Assembly: GCF_016217785.1 (NCBI RefSeq)
Contig: NZ_JACRGA010000022.1
Location: 1-45,229 of the forward strand
From: Methanobacterium sp.
Lineage (GTDB): Archaea; Methanobacteriota; Methanobacteria; Methanobacteriales; Methanobacteriaceae
Length of the DNA stretch: 45,229 nucleotides
Direction of reading: 5' to 3'
This document shows positions 36,207 through 45,229 of this stretch, one piece after another. Under the pieces are notes generated by a model. The model did not search any database, was not told the origin of the DNA, and was given only the letters and a program-made list of their open reading frames with translations. Positions within the stretch are counted from its first letter, which is position 1. Each line of letters starts with the position of its first letter. Made by a program: the position numbers and the translations under genes.

Positions 36207-38009
36207 ATGATTAGAGTACGGGAATTAGAGGTGCAAAATTTGGCAAATATTCTTCTGGTGGAAGATGAAATGGTGGAGGCCATGAATTTAAAAAGAAGCC
36301 TCCAATCAATGAATTATAATGTGGTAGCAATTGCATCCTATGGTGAAGAAGCAGTTGAAAAGGCCAAAAAATTAAAACCAGACCTCATCTTAATGGATAT
36401 TATTTTAAAGGGCAGTATGGATGGGATAGCAGCTGCAAAAGCTATTTCAAAACTTGAAATACCAGTTATATATGTTACGGCTCTTCCTGATGATGCCACT
36501 ATTAATCGGGCTCTTATCAGTGCACCCTACGGCTATTTAATCAAACCATTTGATTTTCGTAAATTAAAAATATCCATTGAAGTTGCTCTTTACAAGAAAA
36601 AGATGGAAAATAAACTTAAAAGATCTCAGGATTATTATTATCAAACTATTTTTGAAAATACAGGTGCCGCCACTATAATTGTGGAGGAGAATAATTTAAT
36701 TTCCCTGGTAAATATGGAATTTTCTTCCTTGACTGGTTATCCCAAGGAAGAAATTGAGGGGAAAATGATGTGGACCGAGTTTTTTGCCCCGGAAGACATT
36801 GGGCAGATGGAAGAGAACCACCGTCTGCGTAGAATTGATCCAGATTACGCCCCACGCAATTATGAAGCGAGACTGGTTGCCATTGATGATACTATCCGGT
36901 ATGTTTATTTAACGGTGACTATGCTGCCTGGCACCAGAAAAAGCATGGTATCAATTTTAGATATGACCGAGCTACGAAGATCTAAAAAAGTCATTGAAGA
37001 ATCCAGAGAGAAGTTTAAAAGCATTTTTAAAAATGCTGCAGAGGCTATTATCCTATTTGACTGTCAGGGGAATATCATTGAATCCAATGACAAGATCGAG
37101 GAGATATTTGGTTTCAAAAAAGAGGAAATCATGGGACATAACTTCATGAGCATCGTTGCTATGATGGAAATGGATTATGAAGAGGCCAGAATAGTTTTCA
37201 ACCATCTTATCTCTGGAAATCAGTTAAAACAGGTTGAATGGGCCGTAAAAAATAAAAATGGGAAAGAAGTAATTTTCAGGGTTCGGCCATCCATCATAAA
37301 AAATGAAAATAGCATAAATGGCATCTTGCTAATTATGGAAGACATAACTGAACTTAAAAAGGTTGAAAACAGTCTTAAGCATTCTTTAGAAGAAAAAGAG
37401 ATTTTACTAAGGGAAATTCACCACAGGGTAAAGAATAATTTACAGATCATATCCAGTCTACTGAGTTTGCAGCGCATTCAAGTGGAAGATAAACAAACCG
37501 CGGATATATTGTGGGAGTGTCAGGGAAGAGTCAGGACCATGGCCATGATTCATGAAAACCTGTACCAGTCACAAGATATTGGTTTCATAAACTTCAGTAA
37601 CTATGTGGAAAAGCTGTTGTATGATATTTTTAATTCCTACCGTGTGGATAAGGGATCCATCAACTTAAACACCCTGATTCAAAGTGTGGAAATGGGTATT
37701 GAAACTGCCATGCCATGTGGTCTCGTAATCAATGAACTGGCAACCAACAGCATTAAACACGCCTTTCCCGAGGGTAATGGTACTATAAAAGTTGAATTAA
37801 AATCCGATGGTAAATCTTACGTTCTAACTTTTGCTGATGATGGAATTGGTTTACCTCAAAACGTGAATCCTCAAAAATCTAAAAAACTGGGATTAATGGT
37901 TGTTAAAACATTGGTAAATCAATTAAACGGTGCAATGGAAATTGACAGGACCAACGGCACAAAATTCACCATTAAATTCCAGGAATTACCATATAAAGAG
38001 AGATTATAA
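36207..38009 (+). CDS. Response regulator / PAS / PAS / HisKA_2-type histidine kinase
   Basis: This 600-residue soluble signalling protein has a receiver domain (about 14-130) with phospho-acceptor D64 and conserved K113. Two PAS domains (about 140-255 and 270-385) follow. The HisKA_2 dimerisation helix IHHRVKNNLQIISSLLSL has its phospho-acceptor histidine at 405-406. The HATPase domain carries NELATNSIKHAF and FADDGIGLP. It probably relays redox or ligand signals within a phosphorelay. Two starts are possible: ATG 36207 after GGGAG with tight spacing, or TTG 36240 after GAGGTG, giving MANILLVEDE. No partner gene is adjacent. Confidence 0.9.
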   Translation: MIRVRELEVQNLANILLVEDEMVEAMNLKRSLQSMNYNVVAIASYGEEAVEKAKKLKPDLILMDIILKGSMDGIAAAKAISKLEIPVIYVTALPDDATINRALISAPYGYLIKPFDFRKLKISIEVALYKKKMENKLKRSQDYYYQTIFENTGAATIIVEENNLISLVNMEFSSLTGYPKEEIEGKMMWTEFFAPEDIGQMEENHRLRRIDPDYAPRNYEARLVAIDDTIRYVYLTVTMLPGTRKSMVSILDMTELRRSKKVIEESREKFKSIFKNAAEAIILFDCQGNIIESNDKIEEIFGFKKEEIMGHNFMSIVAMMEMDYEEARIVFNHLISGNQLKQVEWAVKNKNGKEVIFRVRPSIIKNENSINGILLIMEDITELKKVENSLKHSLEEKEILLREIHHRVKNNLQIISSLLSLQRIQVEDKQTADILWECQGRVRTMAMIHENLYQSQDIGFINFSNYVEKLLYDIFNSYRVDKGSINLNTLIQSVEMGIETAMPCGLVINELATNSIKHAFPEGNGTIKVELKSDGKSYVLTFADDGIGLPQNVNPQKSKKLGLMVVKTLVNQLNGAMEIDRTNGTKFTIKFQELPYKERL

Positions 38010-38041
38010 TCCCTTATCCCTGAATCGATTATTTAAAAAGT

Positions 38042-38112
38042 ATTCTTAGTATTATTCATTTTAAATCTTAATATTATTCATTTTTAAAGAATTATTCATT
38101 TTTTTTATTCAT
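38042..38112 (+). terminator. T-rich repeated element after the kinase gene
   Basis: ATTATTCATTTT occurs at 38051, 38073 and 38091, with a shorter copy near 38105. The third is followed by T8. This oligo-T array is a plausible archaeal terminator and is also a degenerate short repeat. Confidence 0.45.
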
Positions 38113-38291
38113 CCTATTCAGCTTATTTCAGGTATGAAAGTTGTATGGCAACTTCTGTCATGCTATTCTAAATTGATTACGGTTTAAAAATTACTGGTGT
38201 TATGACACAATATTTCTTTCCAGAGTTTCTAAGAATCTTTAAGAGTTTAAGGAAATAAAAGGAATAAAAAAAAGGGGGGATATGGTATTTA

Positions 38292-38777
38292 TTAGTTCAA
38301 CATAAGCACGCTGTAATTCAGGTAGGATGCAATGCTCACCCAGATTATATAGGGTATGAATAGTAGTCCTGCTGGTTTGGATATGACGTAGAAGGCGATC
38401 ATGTTGGCTAGTATGGCTATCCAGAGTAAGCAGATCAGTATGAACCCGCCCAGTATGGAATGCAATCCGAAAAACACCAGAGACCATAGAACGTTCAACA
38501 CCAGTTGCACTGCGAATATTCCTATTGTGAATCTCACATCACGCCGATCTAAACCCTGTCTCCACACCAGGAAAAGAGCTATCCCAATGAGAATGTAAAT
38601 AGTAGTCCATATGGGTCCAAACCAATCATTAGGGGGAGTCCAGCTTGGTTTAGCCAGGGTAACATACCAGGTGGTTATCTGGGGAAGAGTGGCTAAAGTT
38701 CCCACTGCACCAGAAATAAAAACTATAAATACAGAAGCAATTAACTTTGGAATCTCATTTATCTTAAAACCTTCCAT
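38292..38777 (-). CDS. tspO: TspO/MBR family tryptophan-rich sensory protein
   Basis: This 161-residue membrane protein has five helices and the TspO signature: WYVTLAKPSWTPPNDWFGPI followed by WTTIYILIGIALFLVW, then NVLWSLVFFGLHSILGG. TspO binds porphyrins and other ligands and takes part in oxidative-stress signalling; the archaeal ligand is unknown, with tetrapyrroles such as F430 precursors conceivable. It is monocistronic. Confidence 0.93.
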   Translation of the reverse strand: MEGFKINEIPKLIASVFIVFISGAVGTLATLPQITTWYVTLAKPSWTPPNDWFGPIWTTIYILIGIALFLVWRQGLDRRDVRFTIGIFAVQLVLNVLWSLVFFGLHSILGGFILICLLWIAILANMIAFYVISKPAGLLFIPYIIWVSIASYLNYSVLMLN

Positions 38778-38874
38778 GACCTATCAAGCCCCCATTTCAT
38801 ATTTAAAGAGTTATTAAACTTTATTTAATTATAACTTATTATCAAGGTGTTTGCTAAGATTGAATGTAAAGATA

Positions 38875-39357
38875 TCATGAACTTTTAAGGGCCACAATTC
38901 CCTTGACATCCACCAATTTCCATACTGTTGATCGTTCTTCTTCCAGGAGGGATTCCAGTGGGTCTTCAGGTGAGTGTCCCAGGGCAGCCAGTACATTGGG
39001 GGAGAGATTATTTTTCTTGATCATGTCCACGAACATCTGCCTGGCTTTCAGTTTTTCACTTCTTTCATCCACTTCATTTATACGACCCTGCAGTGTCACA
39101 AAACGATACTCTGACATATTACTACTGTAATTTTCGATCTCCACTGCAACTTGAGGATTGGTATGCAAGAGTTCTACTTTTTTACCATACTTGGTACTGA
39201 GGAAGTAAATAAACTGCCCATCAAAAACATATAAAAATGGGGCAATATATGGGTAATCCCCTTTAAAAGCAATTCTACTCACAAACTCCTGAGCAATGAA
39301 TGCATCGTACTCTTTTTTCTTCATAGAAGGGATTTTCAGAATGTTCAAAGGCATCAC
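38875..39357 (-). CDS. Pyridoxamine 5'-phosphate oxidase-family flavin protein
   Basis: This 160-residue protein has a split-barrel FMN/F420-binding fold: MKKKEYDAFIAQEFVSRIAF, YPYIAPFLYVFDGQFIYFLS, the GKKVELLHTNPQVAVEIEN motif and YRFVTLQGRINEV. The SRIAF...PYIAPF arrangement is typical of the PPOX-type family, which reduces or binds small compounds and heme. It starts at ATG 39357 or 39354, right after AAGGTG. The substrate is unknown. Confidence 0.88.
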   Translation of the reverse strand: MMPLNILKIPSMKKKEYDAFIAQEFVSRIAFKGDYPYIAPFLYVFDGQFIYFLSTKYGKKVELLHTNPQVAVEIENYSSNMSEYRFVTLQGRINEVDERSEKLKARQMFVDMIKKNNLSPNVLAALGHSPEDPLESLLEEERSTVWKLVDVKGIVALKSS

Positions 39358-39460
39358 CTTTACTTTTATCTATAATTTCATGTCATGTTCTAAGATTTAT
39401 TTTATCTCAAGAGATGTTATAATTTCCACAAAAGATTAAGAATACCGGGGTAGGTGTGTA

Positions 39461-40828
39461 TCAATCATTCACCACGGGGTAACCTGCCTTTTTCCATGCA
39501 GTCATACTACCCAGAATACTGGTCAAGTTAGTGTAACCATTTTTCTGTAGATAACTGCATGCAGTGGTGGATTTATAACCAGAATCACAGTACACAACCA
39601 CCGGAAGGTTACGGGGTATTTCTCCTATCATTCCTGGCACTTCTCCCACGTAGATGTGATGTGATCCTTCAATGTAACCTTCCCTTCGATCATCTATTTT
39701 GCGCACATCCATGAGAAAAAAATCTCCATTTAACTTTTCTTTTAACTGGTGCACACTCCACAGATTTATGGTGTCTATTTCCTCTGCGTGGAGATACCAG
39801 CTGGGGAAACCACCAGCAAGATAACCATGAATGTTATCAAAGCCCAGTCTGATGAGTGTCTGGCGGATTTCCTCCAGACCATAATCATGATCATCAACCA
39901 CAATAATGGGATCTTCATAGTTTAAAAACCAGCCAGCGAAGGCAGGAACACCCTCTCTCCAGATGTTCAAACTGCCGGGTACATGGCCCCCGGCGAAGCT
40001 GGTGGGCTTCCGGACATCCAGGATGCACGCTCCATTATTCTTCATTTTTTTCAGGATTTTAGGTGGTATAGGTTCCAGATAAGGAAGTCTGCCCAGTACA
40101 GGGGCTCCATTTTGGTTGTAAAACTCCATCTTCTTGAAGTACGGTGGTGTGTAAAGTTTTTCATCCACTTTCATCCCGATGAATTCTTCTTTAATGGTGC
40201 ACTGTAGTTGTGGGTTGGTTTTCTTCTCATAACCAATGGTGGTGTAGTCCTGTTCACGTATATCCGCCCCACAAACTGAACCAGCACCATGGGCCGGGCA
40301 TAAAACAGTCTGATCACCCAGTGGCAGGATCTTGTTAAAAATACTATCATGAAGTAATCCTCCCATTTCCCTCTGTTTATCAGTTCCGTAGAGGTCAATG
40401 CGACCAGTTTCCCCGGCGAACAGCACATCCCCGGTGAATACCATCTGCGCATCTTTGGAAACACTCAGATCCCTTAAAACCAGAGATATACTTTCTGGTG
40501 TGTGTCCCGGTGTTTCCAAGACTTCCAATTCCACGTTTCCCCACTGGAATTTATCCCCTTCACTTACCGGGGTTCCGTAGGAAAAGTCCAGATTTTTACC
40601 ATGGAATATTCCCGCGCCAGTGGCATCTGCCAGCTCCAACGAACCAATAACATAGTCCTCATTACGATGGGTTTCAAAGATATAGGTTATATTCAGTCCA
40701 GATGATTCTGCTAGACGCAGATAAACATCCACATCCCGACGAGGATCAACAACAACCGCCCGGCCACTAGCCCCAATAAAATAAGAATGATGGGCTATTC
40801 CCTCTGATTTGATCTGTTTAACTATCAT
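39461..40828 (-). CDS. MBL-fold hydrolase fused to two rhodanese domains
   Basis: This 455-residue protein has a metallo-beta-lactamase domain (about 1-230) of the persulfide-dioxygenase-like group, then rhodanese domains at about 255-350 and 360-455. The second has an active cysteine, C414 in VVYCDSGYKS; the first has no cysteine at the matching place (VVDDHDYG). The MBL metal motif is changed: the usual HxHxDH is H54-R-N-E-D-Y59, so two ligands are lost, while H109, D134 and H180 remain. It may therefore bind one metal or act non-canonically on sulfane sulfur. The start is ATG 40828 after GGGGA; an extension to 40933 has no site. Confidence 0.88.
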   Translation of the reverse strand: MIVKQIKSEGIAHHSYFIGASGRAVVVDPRRDVDVYLRLAESSGLNITYIFETHRNEDYVIGSLELADATGAGIFHGKNLDFSYGTPVSEGDKFQWGNVELEVLETPGHTPESISLVLRDLSVSKDAQMVFTGDVLFAGETGRIDLYGTDKQREMGGLLHDSIFNKILPLGDQTVLCPAHGAGSVCGADIREQDYTTIGYEKKTNPQLQCTIKEEFIGMKVDEKLYTPPYFKKMEFYNQNGAPVLGRLPYLEPIPPKILKKMKNNGACILDVRKPTSFAGGHVPGSLNIWREGVPAFAGWFLNYEDPIIVVDDHDYGLEEIRQTLIRLGFDNIHGYLAGGFPSWYLHAEEIDTINLWSVHQLKEKLNGDFFLMDVRKIDDRREGYIEGSHHIYVGEVPGMIGEIPRNLPVVVYCDSGYKSTTACSYLQKNGYTNLTSILGSMTAWKKAGYPVVND

Positions 40829-41100
40829 GATAATTCCCCATCCAAATAAATTTCTATAGTTAATTATAGATCTCCTGAAATTAATAATTTTGTAGAACTC
40901 ATTTGTAGAACTACATTTTGCAGAACAACTCAAACTCCAACTAAAAAACTGCTTAACCTTTAGTAATGATTACTTAACATCTAGCAAGAACCCCTGAGTG
41001 AGAACAATTTTACTCTATGTGGATGTCAGTTCGATATTATTAAATCTTACCAGAACACACTTTCTATTATAAGTTAATTTTTTTTACCTGGAGGAAGAGC

Positions 41101-42042
41101 ATGGAATACATTATCGAAACCCATGATATATCCAAAAAATATGATGATTTCACCGCAGTTAATGGTGTGAATCTTAAAGTGCCTAAAAATAGTGTTTATG
41201 GAGTTTTAGGACCTAACGGGGCGGGTAAAACCACATTAATTTCTATGCTGTGCACCATTTTGCATCCCACCAGTGGATCGGCCACAGTTAATGGTTATGA
41301 TGTCAGTAAACACCCCAAAGAGGTTCGGGAATCTATTGGTATTGTTTTTCAATCCCGGGCATTGGATGACATCCTCACTGGTCGTGAACACCTGGAGATG
41401 CATGCTTCACTCTACGGAGTTCCCAAGGATGTGAGGGAAGAACGTATAGAAGAGATTCTGGATCTGATTGCCCTAGGTCCCAAGGCAGATGAATTCGTTA
41501 AAACCTATTCTGGGGGTATGAAACGCAGACTGGAAATAGGTAGGGGTCTGATACACCGTCCCAAGGTTCTTTTCCTGGATGAACCTACCCTGGGATTGGA
41601 CCCACAGACCAGGGAGAGTATATGGGAATATATTCAGGAATTGAATCAGAACCAGGATGTTTCGGTGCTGATGACCACCCATTACATGGAAGAAGCTGAT
41701 AAACTGTGTGATGAGATAGCAATAATCAACCAGGGTCAGATAATAACTGCAGACTCACCAAAAAACCTGAAAAGGGAGTTAAAGGCAGACACAATCACCA
41801 TGCAAGTGGATAATCTTGAAGAATTCGTCAAAAAGGTGGAAACACTGGACTTTGTCAAGGAGACATATGTGATGGATTCCGAGATTAAGTTAATGGTGGA
41901 ACGTGGTGAGAATCTGGTGGCGGAGCTGGTGAATTTTGCCAATAAAAATAACATCTTTGTCTACTCCATAGAACTGGAGCACCCCAACCTGGAGGATGTG
42001 TTCCTTAAATACACCGGTAGAACCATTCAGGGGGAGGGATAA
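41101..42042 (+). CDS. Drr-type ABC exporter ATPase
   Basis: This 313-residue ATPase has Walker A GPNGAGKTT (37-45), signature YSGGMKRRLEIGRGL, Walker B VLFLDEPTLGLDP and the H-loop MTTHYMEEAD. The C-terminal extension (about 230-313), with VEHPNLEDVFL-like ELEHPNLEDVFLKYTGR, is typical of DrrA-type ATPases for ABC-2 exporters of drugs or lipids. GGAGGAAG lies 4 bases before the ATG. It is followed 2 bases later by its permease. Confidence 0.93.
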   Translation: MEYIIETHDISKKYDDFTAVNGVNLKVPKNSVYGVLGPNGAGKTTLISMLCTILHPTSGSATVNGYDVSKHPKEVRESIGIVFQSRALDDILTGREHLEMHASLYGVPKDVREERIEEILDLIALGPKADEFVKTYSGGMKRRLEIGRGLIHRPKVLFLDEPTLGLDPQTRESIWEYIQELNQNQDVSVLMTTHYMEEADKLCDEIAIINQGQIITADSPKNLKRELKADTITMQVDNLEEFVKKVETLDFVKETYVMDSEIKLMVERGENLVAELVNFANKNNIFVYSIELEHPNLEDVFLKYTGRTIQGEG

Positions 42043-42044
42043 GT

Positions 42045-42809
42045 ATGGCAGAACTGGAAGGAATTTACACCATCTGGCTCAGGGAGAACAAACGATTCCT
42101 CCGTTACCGGTCACGAATATTAACTTCAGTGGTAACTCCGCTTCTATGGCTTCTCATATTCGGAACCGGGCTGGGTTCAGCCATAAGATTCGGTAACATG
42201 GCAGGAGGTTACCAGGCTTTCATATTCCCGGGAATCATTGCCCAGACCATCCTGTTCACTTCTGTATTTTCAGGACTTTCCGTGATACAGGATCGGCAGT
42301 TTGGATTCTTAAAGGAGATTCTGGTGGCTCCCATATCTCGTCCTTCTATCGTCCTAGGGAAAGCCATTGGAATAAGCACCACTGCCCTTATTCAGGGGAT
42401 AATACTGCTTTTCCTCTCATTTGTGGTGAGTGTCCCCATGAATATCACCATTCTCCTGGGATCAATAGGGGTTATAATCCTCATAGCCCTGGGCCTCTCA
42501 GGCATGGGTCTGTTGATAGCATCATTCACTGACAGTATGGAAGGGTTCAACCTTATTATGAGTTTCATTGTGATGCCAATATTCCTTTTAAGTGGGGCTC
42601 TATTCCCCATAACCGGACTTCCCAGCTGGCTACAAGCAGCAGTCTACGTTAACCCCCTAACATATGGAGTGGATGCCCTGAGAGGTATAATTCTGCACCA
42701 ATCAGTACTACCTATCTATGTGGATGTCATTGTGGTGGCTATTTTCGCAGTCCTGATGATCTTAATATCCGCACTCATTTTCAGTAAAAAAGAGCAGAGT
42801 TTGATGTAG
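42045..42809 (+). CDS. ABC-2 type exporter permease (DrrB-like)
   Basis: This 254-residue membrane protein has six helices and the ABC-2 signature region: RQFGFLKEILVAPISRPSIV (the coupling helix) and an end with NPLTYGVDALRGIIL. GGGGAGGGATAAGT provides the ribosome-binding site within the end of the ATPase gene. Together the two genes form a complete exporter; the substrate is unknown. Confidence 0.92.
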   Translation: MAELEGIYTIWLRENKRFLRYRSRILTSVVTPLLWLLIFGTGLGSAIRFGNMAGGYQAFIFPGIIAQTILFTSVFSGLSVIQDRQFGFLKEILVAPISRPSIVLGKAIGISTTALIQGIILLFLSFVVSVPMNITILLGSIGVIILIALGLSGMGLLIASFTDSMEGFNLIMSFIVMPIFLLSGALFPITGLPSWLQAAVYVNPLTYGVDALRGIILHQSVLPIYVDVIVVAIFAVLMILISALIFSKKEQSLM

Positions 42810-43136
42810 AGGGGGAGGTGTTGAATTCTCAACGGTAATATCCTTGATTATGGAATTGGGGATATATTTCTATTTTTATAATTTTTAATGTATTAAATCG
42901 TTGATTTGGGGGATCAATTAGATCTTGTGAAACCTTAATATTTATCCTTTTCATAGGATAATGGTCATTATTGGGGTTAATTGATAATAACTAAAGTATT
43001 ATATGATTTAGGGGATGTGCTTAAATTTAAGATAAGTACATTCCACTAAACTTATATATAATATTACCTTATTAATGATTAGTTTTAATTAATAGTTAGA
43101 TATTGTATGTATTAAACATGAAAAGGGGAAAATTGA
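42810..43136. other. Intergenic region with adhesin promoter
   Basis: Short AT-rich DNA. TTATATATAAT at 43052-43062 is a strong TATA box for the right-end surface protein, with transcription expected near 43085. I see no gene. Confidence 0.5.
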
Positions 43137-45229
43137 ATGTGGAATAGGGGCGAAGTAGTTGTTAAAACCATACACGAGAGTGGCAATAGTATTATAACAA
43201 TTTTGACGATATTGAGTTTGGTACTTATATTTTTATTGAGTATGGGTCCTGTATCAGCAGCAGACTCTTCTACTATTTATGTGAATAACACTGGGGGAAA
43301 CGATTCATGGGATGGCCAGTATGACACCTGGCAGATTGGAACCCTGTATGGTCCTAAAAAATCAATCAAAAATGCAACAGGAACTGTAACTGATGGTGGA
43401 ACAGTAAACATCGCCAATGGCATGTATACTGGACCCGGCAACACAAACATCACCATTGGTAAGAACATGAGTATTGTTGGGCAAAGCCAGGAAAATACCA
43501 TAATAGACGGAACAAAGACTACAAGTATATTCAACATCCTCAATAATGCAAATGTCATCCTGTTTAACCTGACTCTAACCAACGGCCACACTGCAAGTAA
43601 TGGGGGAGCTATATGCAACAGTGGTACTTTAATCATTGAAAATTGTACACTGAATAATAACACCGCCACTTATGGTGGTGCTATTTACAGTGATCAAATG
43701 GGTATGCTGGTGGTGGTAAACAGTACTTTCAAAAATAATTCAGCATTTTTTGGTGGTGCTGTTTTCAATAATGCCAGTACTCCAAACAGTTCTGGGACAA
43801 TAATTGACAGTACTTTCACCAGTAACAATGCTGTTTCTATGGGAAATGGTGGTGCTATCTGCAATTCTGATGATGCATATTTGTACTTAGCCAACCTCAT
43901 TTTCACCAATAACACCTCACATGAGGGTCGGGGTGGTGCTATTCACAATCAGGGTAATTTGATTGTAACCAACAGTAATTTCACTGGTAACTCAGCTATT
44001 AATGGGATGGGTGGTGCTATTTCCAACCTCAATGGTGAGTGTGGGGTTGATAACTGTACTTTCTCCAACAACATCGCCCGACTCGGTGGTGCTATTTACA
44101 ACTATAATAATAGCCCTACACTTGTGATGGGCTCTAGTTTCACTGGTAACATTGCAGATTATTATAGTAGTGGTTTTGGTGGTGCCATATACAACATGGG
44201 CACTATTTATGTTAATTTCAGCCGTATTACTGGAAACACTGCAAATCAAGGTAGCTCCATATACAATGATGGAGGGATAGTAGATGCATCATTAAACTGG
44301 TGGGGTACAAATAATGGTCCTCAGGGTATAATCAGTAATAATGGCAATATCGAGACCACAAATTGGTTAGTACTCAATATTATAACTTATCTTAGTGCTA
44401 AGTCTACAATTACGGCAGACTTAACTCATGATAACTCGGGAGCATACCATAACCCTACTGATGGACATGTTCCAGATGGAATCCCAGTGAATTTTAACAC
44501 AACATTAGGATCTATAAACAGTCCAGTAACTACCATTAATGGAGTTGCAAATACTACTTTAAATAGTGCTGCTGGTGGTCTTGCTGATGTTTCTGCAACA
44601 ATTGACAGTCAAACAGTTCATACATCAGTTATCATTGACTTTAGCATCTCTCAGATTATTGATGCGGCTCAGCGTATAAATAAATTTGTAGAAACCAATA
44701 AAAAACTTCCTACTTACGTAGTTATTGGCGGTGTTTCTGTTAACATGGCTAAGTTTCTGCATTTAGCTATACAGGCCACTGATCAGATTCATAATAAGGA
44801 TAATACACCTATTGCACTTCAAAACGATAATGTTCCAGGTTTTTCAGAAGAGCAATTGAATTCTGGTTCTGTAACTCTAGCAGATTATTTAGATTTTGCT
44901 CATCGTATTAATGGTTATATGGATGAGAATCATCAGGCGCCACCTTATGGATTTATTGGATTGGGGAAAATTGGATATCAATCACAGGTCTATCTATTCA
45001 CACGAATTTTGAGCATCTACAATAGTACGGGAAGTTTACCTTCCTTTGTAACGGTGAAACCTTTCACTTCCTCGAATATTCCGATATTGTACACGCCTCC
45101 GGTTACTTTTACACCGGAGCAGATTGTTGCTGCGGCTGTAGTGTTACAAAACACCATTGAAACAACCAAATCTATACCTAACACTGTTACTGTTAATGGG
45201 ATTACCGTTTACACTGCGCAATTCCTGCA
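43137..45229 (+). CDS. Adhesin-like surface protein: beta-helix, Ig-like and pseudomurein-binding modules, 3' part outside window
   Basis: The frame is open from ATG 43137 to the right edge (697 codons). AGGGGAA lies 7 bases upstream of the ATG. A signal helix (about 22-40, ending VSA) is followed by a right-handed beta-helix (about 60-390) with repeated GGAIYN/GGAICN and NxxFTxNxA motifs, resembling polymorphic outer-membrane-type adhesins. About 410-495 is an Ig-like domain of the Big_1 type (VPDGIPVNFNTTLGSI, then GVANTTLNSA). From about 500 on are pseudomurein-binding modules (FSISQIIDAAQRINKFVETN, ADYLDFAHRINGYM, APPYGFIGLG) nearly matching the left-end gene. It is a wall-anchored exported protein, probably for adhesion. 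Confidence 0.9.
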   Translation, partial: MWNRGEVVVKTIHESGNSIITILTILSLVLIFLLSMGPVSAADSSTIYVNNTGGNDSWDGQYDTWQIGTLYGPKKSIKNATGTVTDGGTVNIANGMYTGPGNTNITIGKNMSIVGQSQENTIIDGTKTTSIFNILNNANVILFNLTLTNGHTASNGGAICNSGTLIIENCTLNNNTATYGGAIYSDQMGMLVVVNSTFKNNSAFFGGAVFNNASTPNSSGTIIDSTFTSNNAVSMGNGGAICNSDDAYLYLANLIFTNNTSHEGRGGAIHNQGNLIVTNSNFTGNSAINGMGGAISNLNGECGVDNCTFSNNIARLGGAIYNYNNSPTLVMGSSFTGNIADYYSSGFGGAIYNMGTIYVNFSRITGNTANQGSSIYNDGGIVDASLNWWGTNNGPQGIISNNGNIETTNWLVLNIITYLSAKSTITADLTHDNSGAYHNPTDGHVPDGIPVNFNTTLGSINSPVTTINGVANTTLNSAAGGLADVSATIDSQTVHTSVIIDFSISQIIDAAQRINKFVETNKKLPTYVVIGGVSVNMAKFLHLAIQATDQIHNKDNTPIALQNDNVPGFSEEQLNSGSVTLADYLDFAHRINGYMDENHQAPPYGFIGLGKIGYQSQVYLFTRILSIYNSTGSLPSFVTVKPFTSSNIPILYTPPVTFTPEQIVAAAVVLQNTIETTKSIPNTVTVNGITVYTAQFL

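Noticed and set aside
38138..38154. AAGTTG-TATGG-CAACTT hairpin after the kinase gene
   Set aside because: A 6-bp stem without a T-run in AT-rich DNA is expected by chance; no role can be supported.

Overview
The window comes from a methanogenic archaeon of the order Methanobacteriales, most likely a mesophilic Methanobacterium-type organism. The evidence is pseudomurein-binding-repeat surface proteins at both ends, a methyl-CoM reductase activation protein (component A2, AtwA), archaeal tRNA methyltransferase Trm56, archaeal-type inositol-1-phosphate synthase, an archaeoflavoprotein (AfpA), CobZ next to CobS, and a biotin-dependent pyruvate carboxylase B subunit. DNA is AT-rich, with archaeal TATA boxes and GGAGG/GGGGTGAT ribosome-binding sites. 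I see no rRNA, tRNA, CRISPR array, insertion sequence or integrase.

Layout. 1-792: 5' part of a pseudomurein-binding-repeat protein (minus). 1142-8767: mostly housekeeping (fumarase beta, uracil phosphoribosyltransferase, secreted sugar dehydrogenase-like protein, a cobZ-cobS-trm56 operon, a coupled pair of zinc-ribbon proteins, Hsp20, LarC). 8950-12127: an unknown coiled-coil protein, QueC for archaeosine, two decayed genes (a small conserved-looking protein with a one-base frameshift and a V4R-domain remnant) and a roadblock protein. 12228-13946: pycB (minus). 14639-16668: a protealysin-like M4 metalloprotease with a displaced C-terminus, followed by a metacaspase-like C14 peptidase. 16852-22288 (minus): inositol-1-phosphate synthase, small membrane and Cys-rich proteins, and a MacB-type ABC exporter. 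22586-23729: a Fur-family regulator divergent from afpA, with a double palindrome between them. 24419-30547: transporters (TauE, AEC, MFS) around a PadR / GyrI-like / toroid-fold cluster. 30781-33063: AlkD-type glycosylase, a secreted protein, a decayed zinc-ribbon membrane protein and a short zinc-ribbon paralogue of the DUF134 protein. 33339-35857: AtwA flanked by a tiny membrane peptide and the DUF134 regulator. 36240-42809: a response regulator/PAS/histidine kinase, TspO, a flavin split-barrel protein, an MBL-rhodanese fusion and a Drr-type ABC exporter. 43137-end: a beta-helix adhesin ending in the same pseudomurein-binding module as the left-end gene, pointing the opposite way.

The most interesting points are these. 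(1) A tandem M4 zymogen plus metacaspase-like protease; the M4 has an arginine-rich stretch between its short propeptide and catalytic domain, which suggests a proteolytic cascade. (2) Identical 14-bp palindromes lie between the TATA box and the start of two paralogous zinc-ribbon genes, one of which encodes the DUF134 DNA-binding protein. (3) A duplicated palindrome lies between the Fur-family gene and afpA. (4) A PadR gene appears leaderless with a palindrome over its start. (5) Several genes carry a strong ribosome-binding site followed by ATA or ATT rather than ATG, GTG or TTG. (6) At least three genes are broken by small lesions, two of them in short C/G homopolymers, so sequencing error must be excluded.
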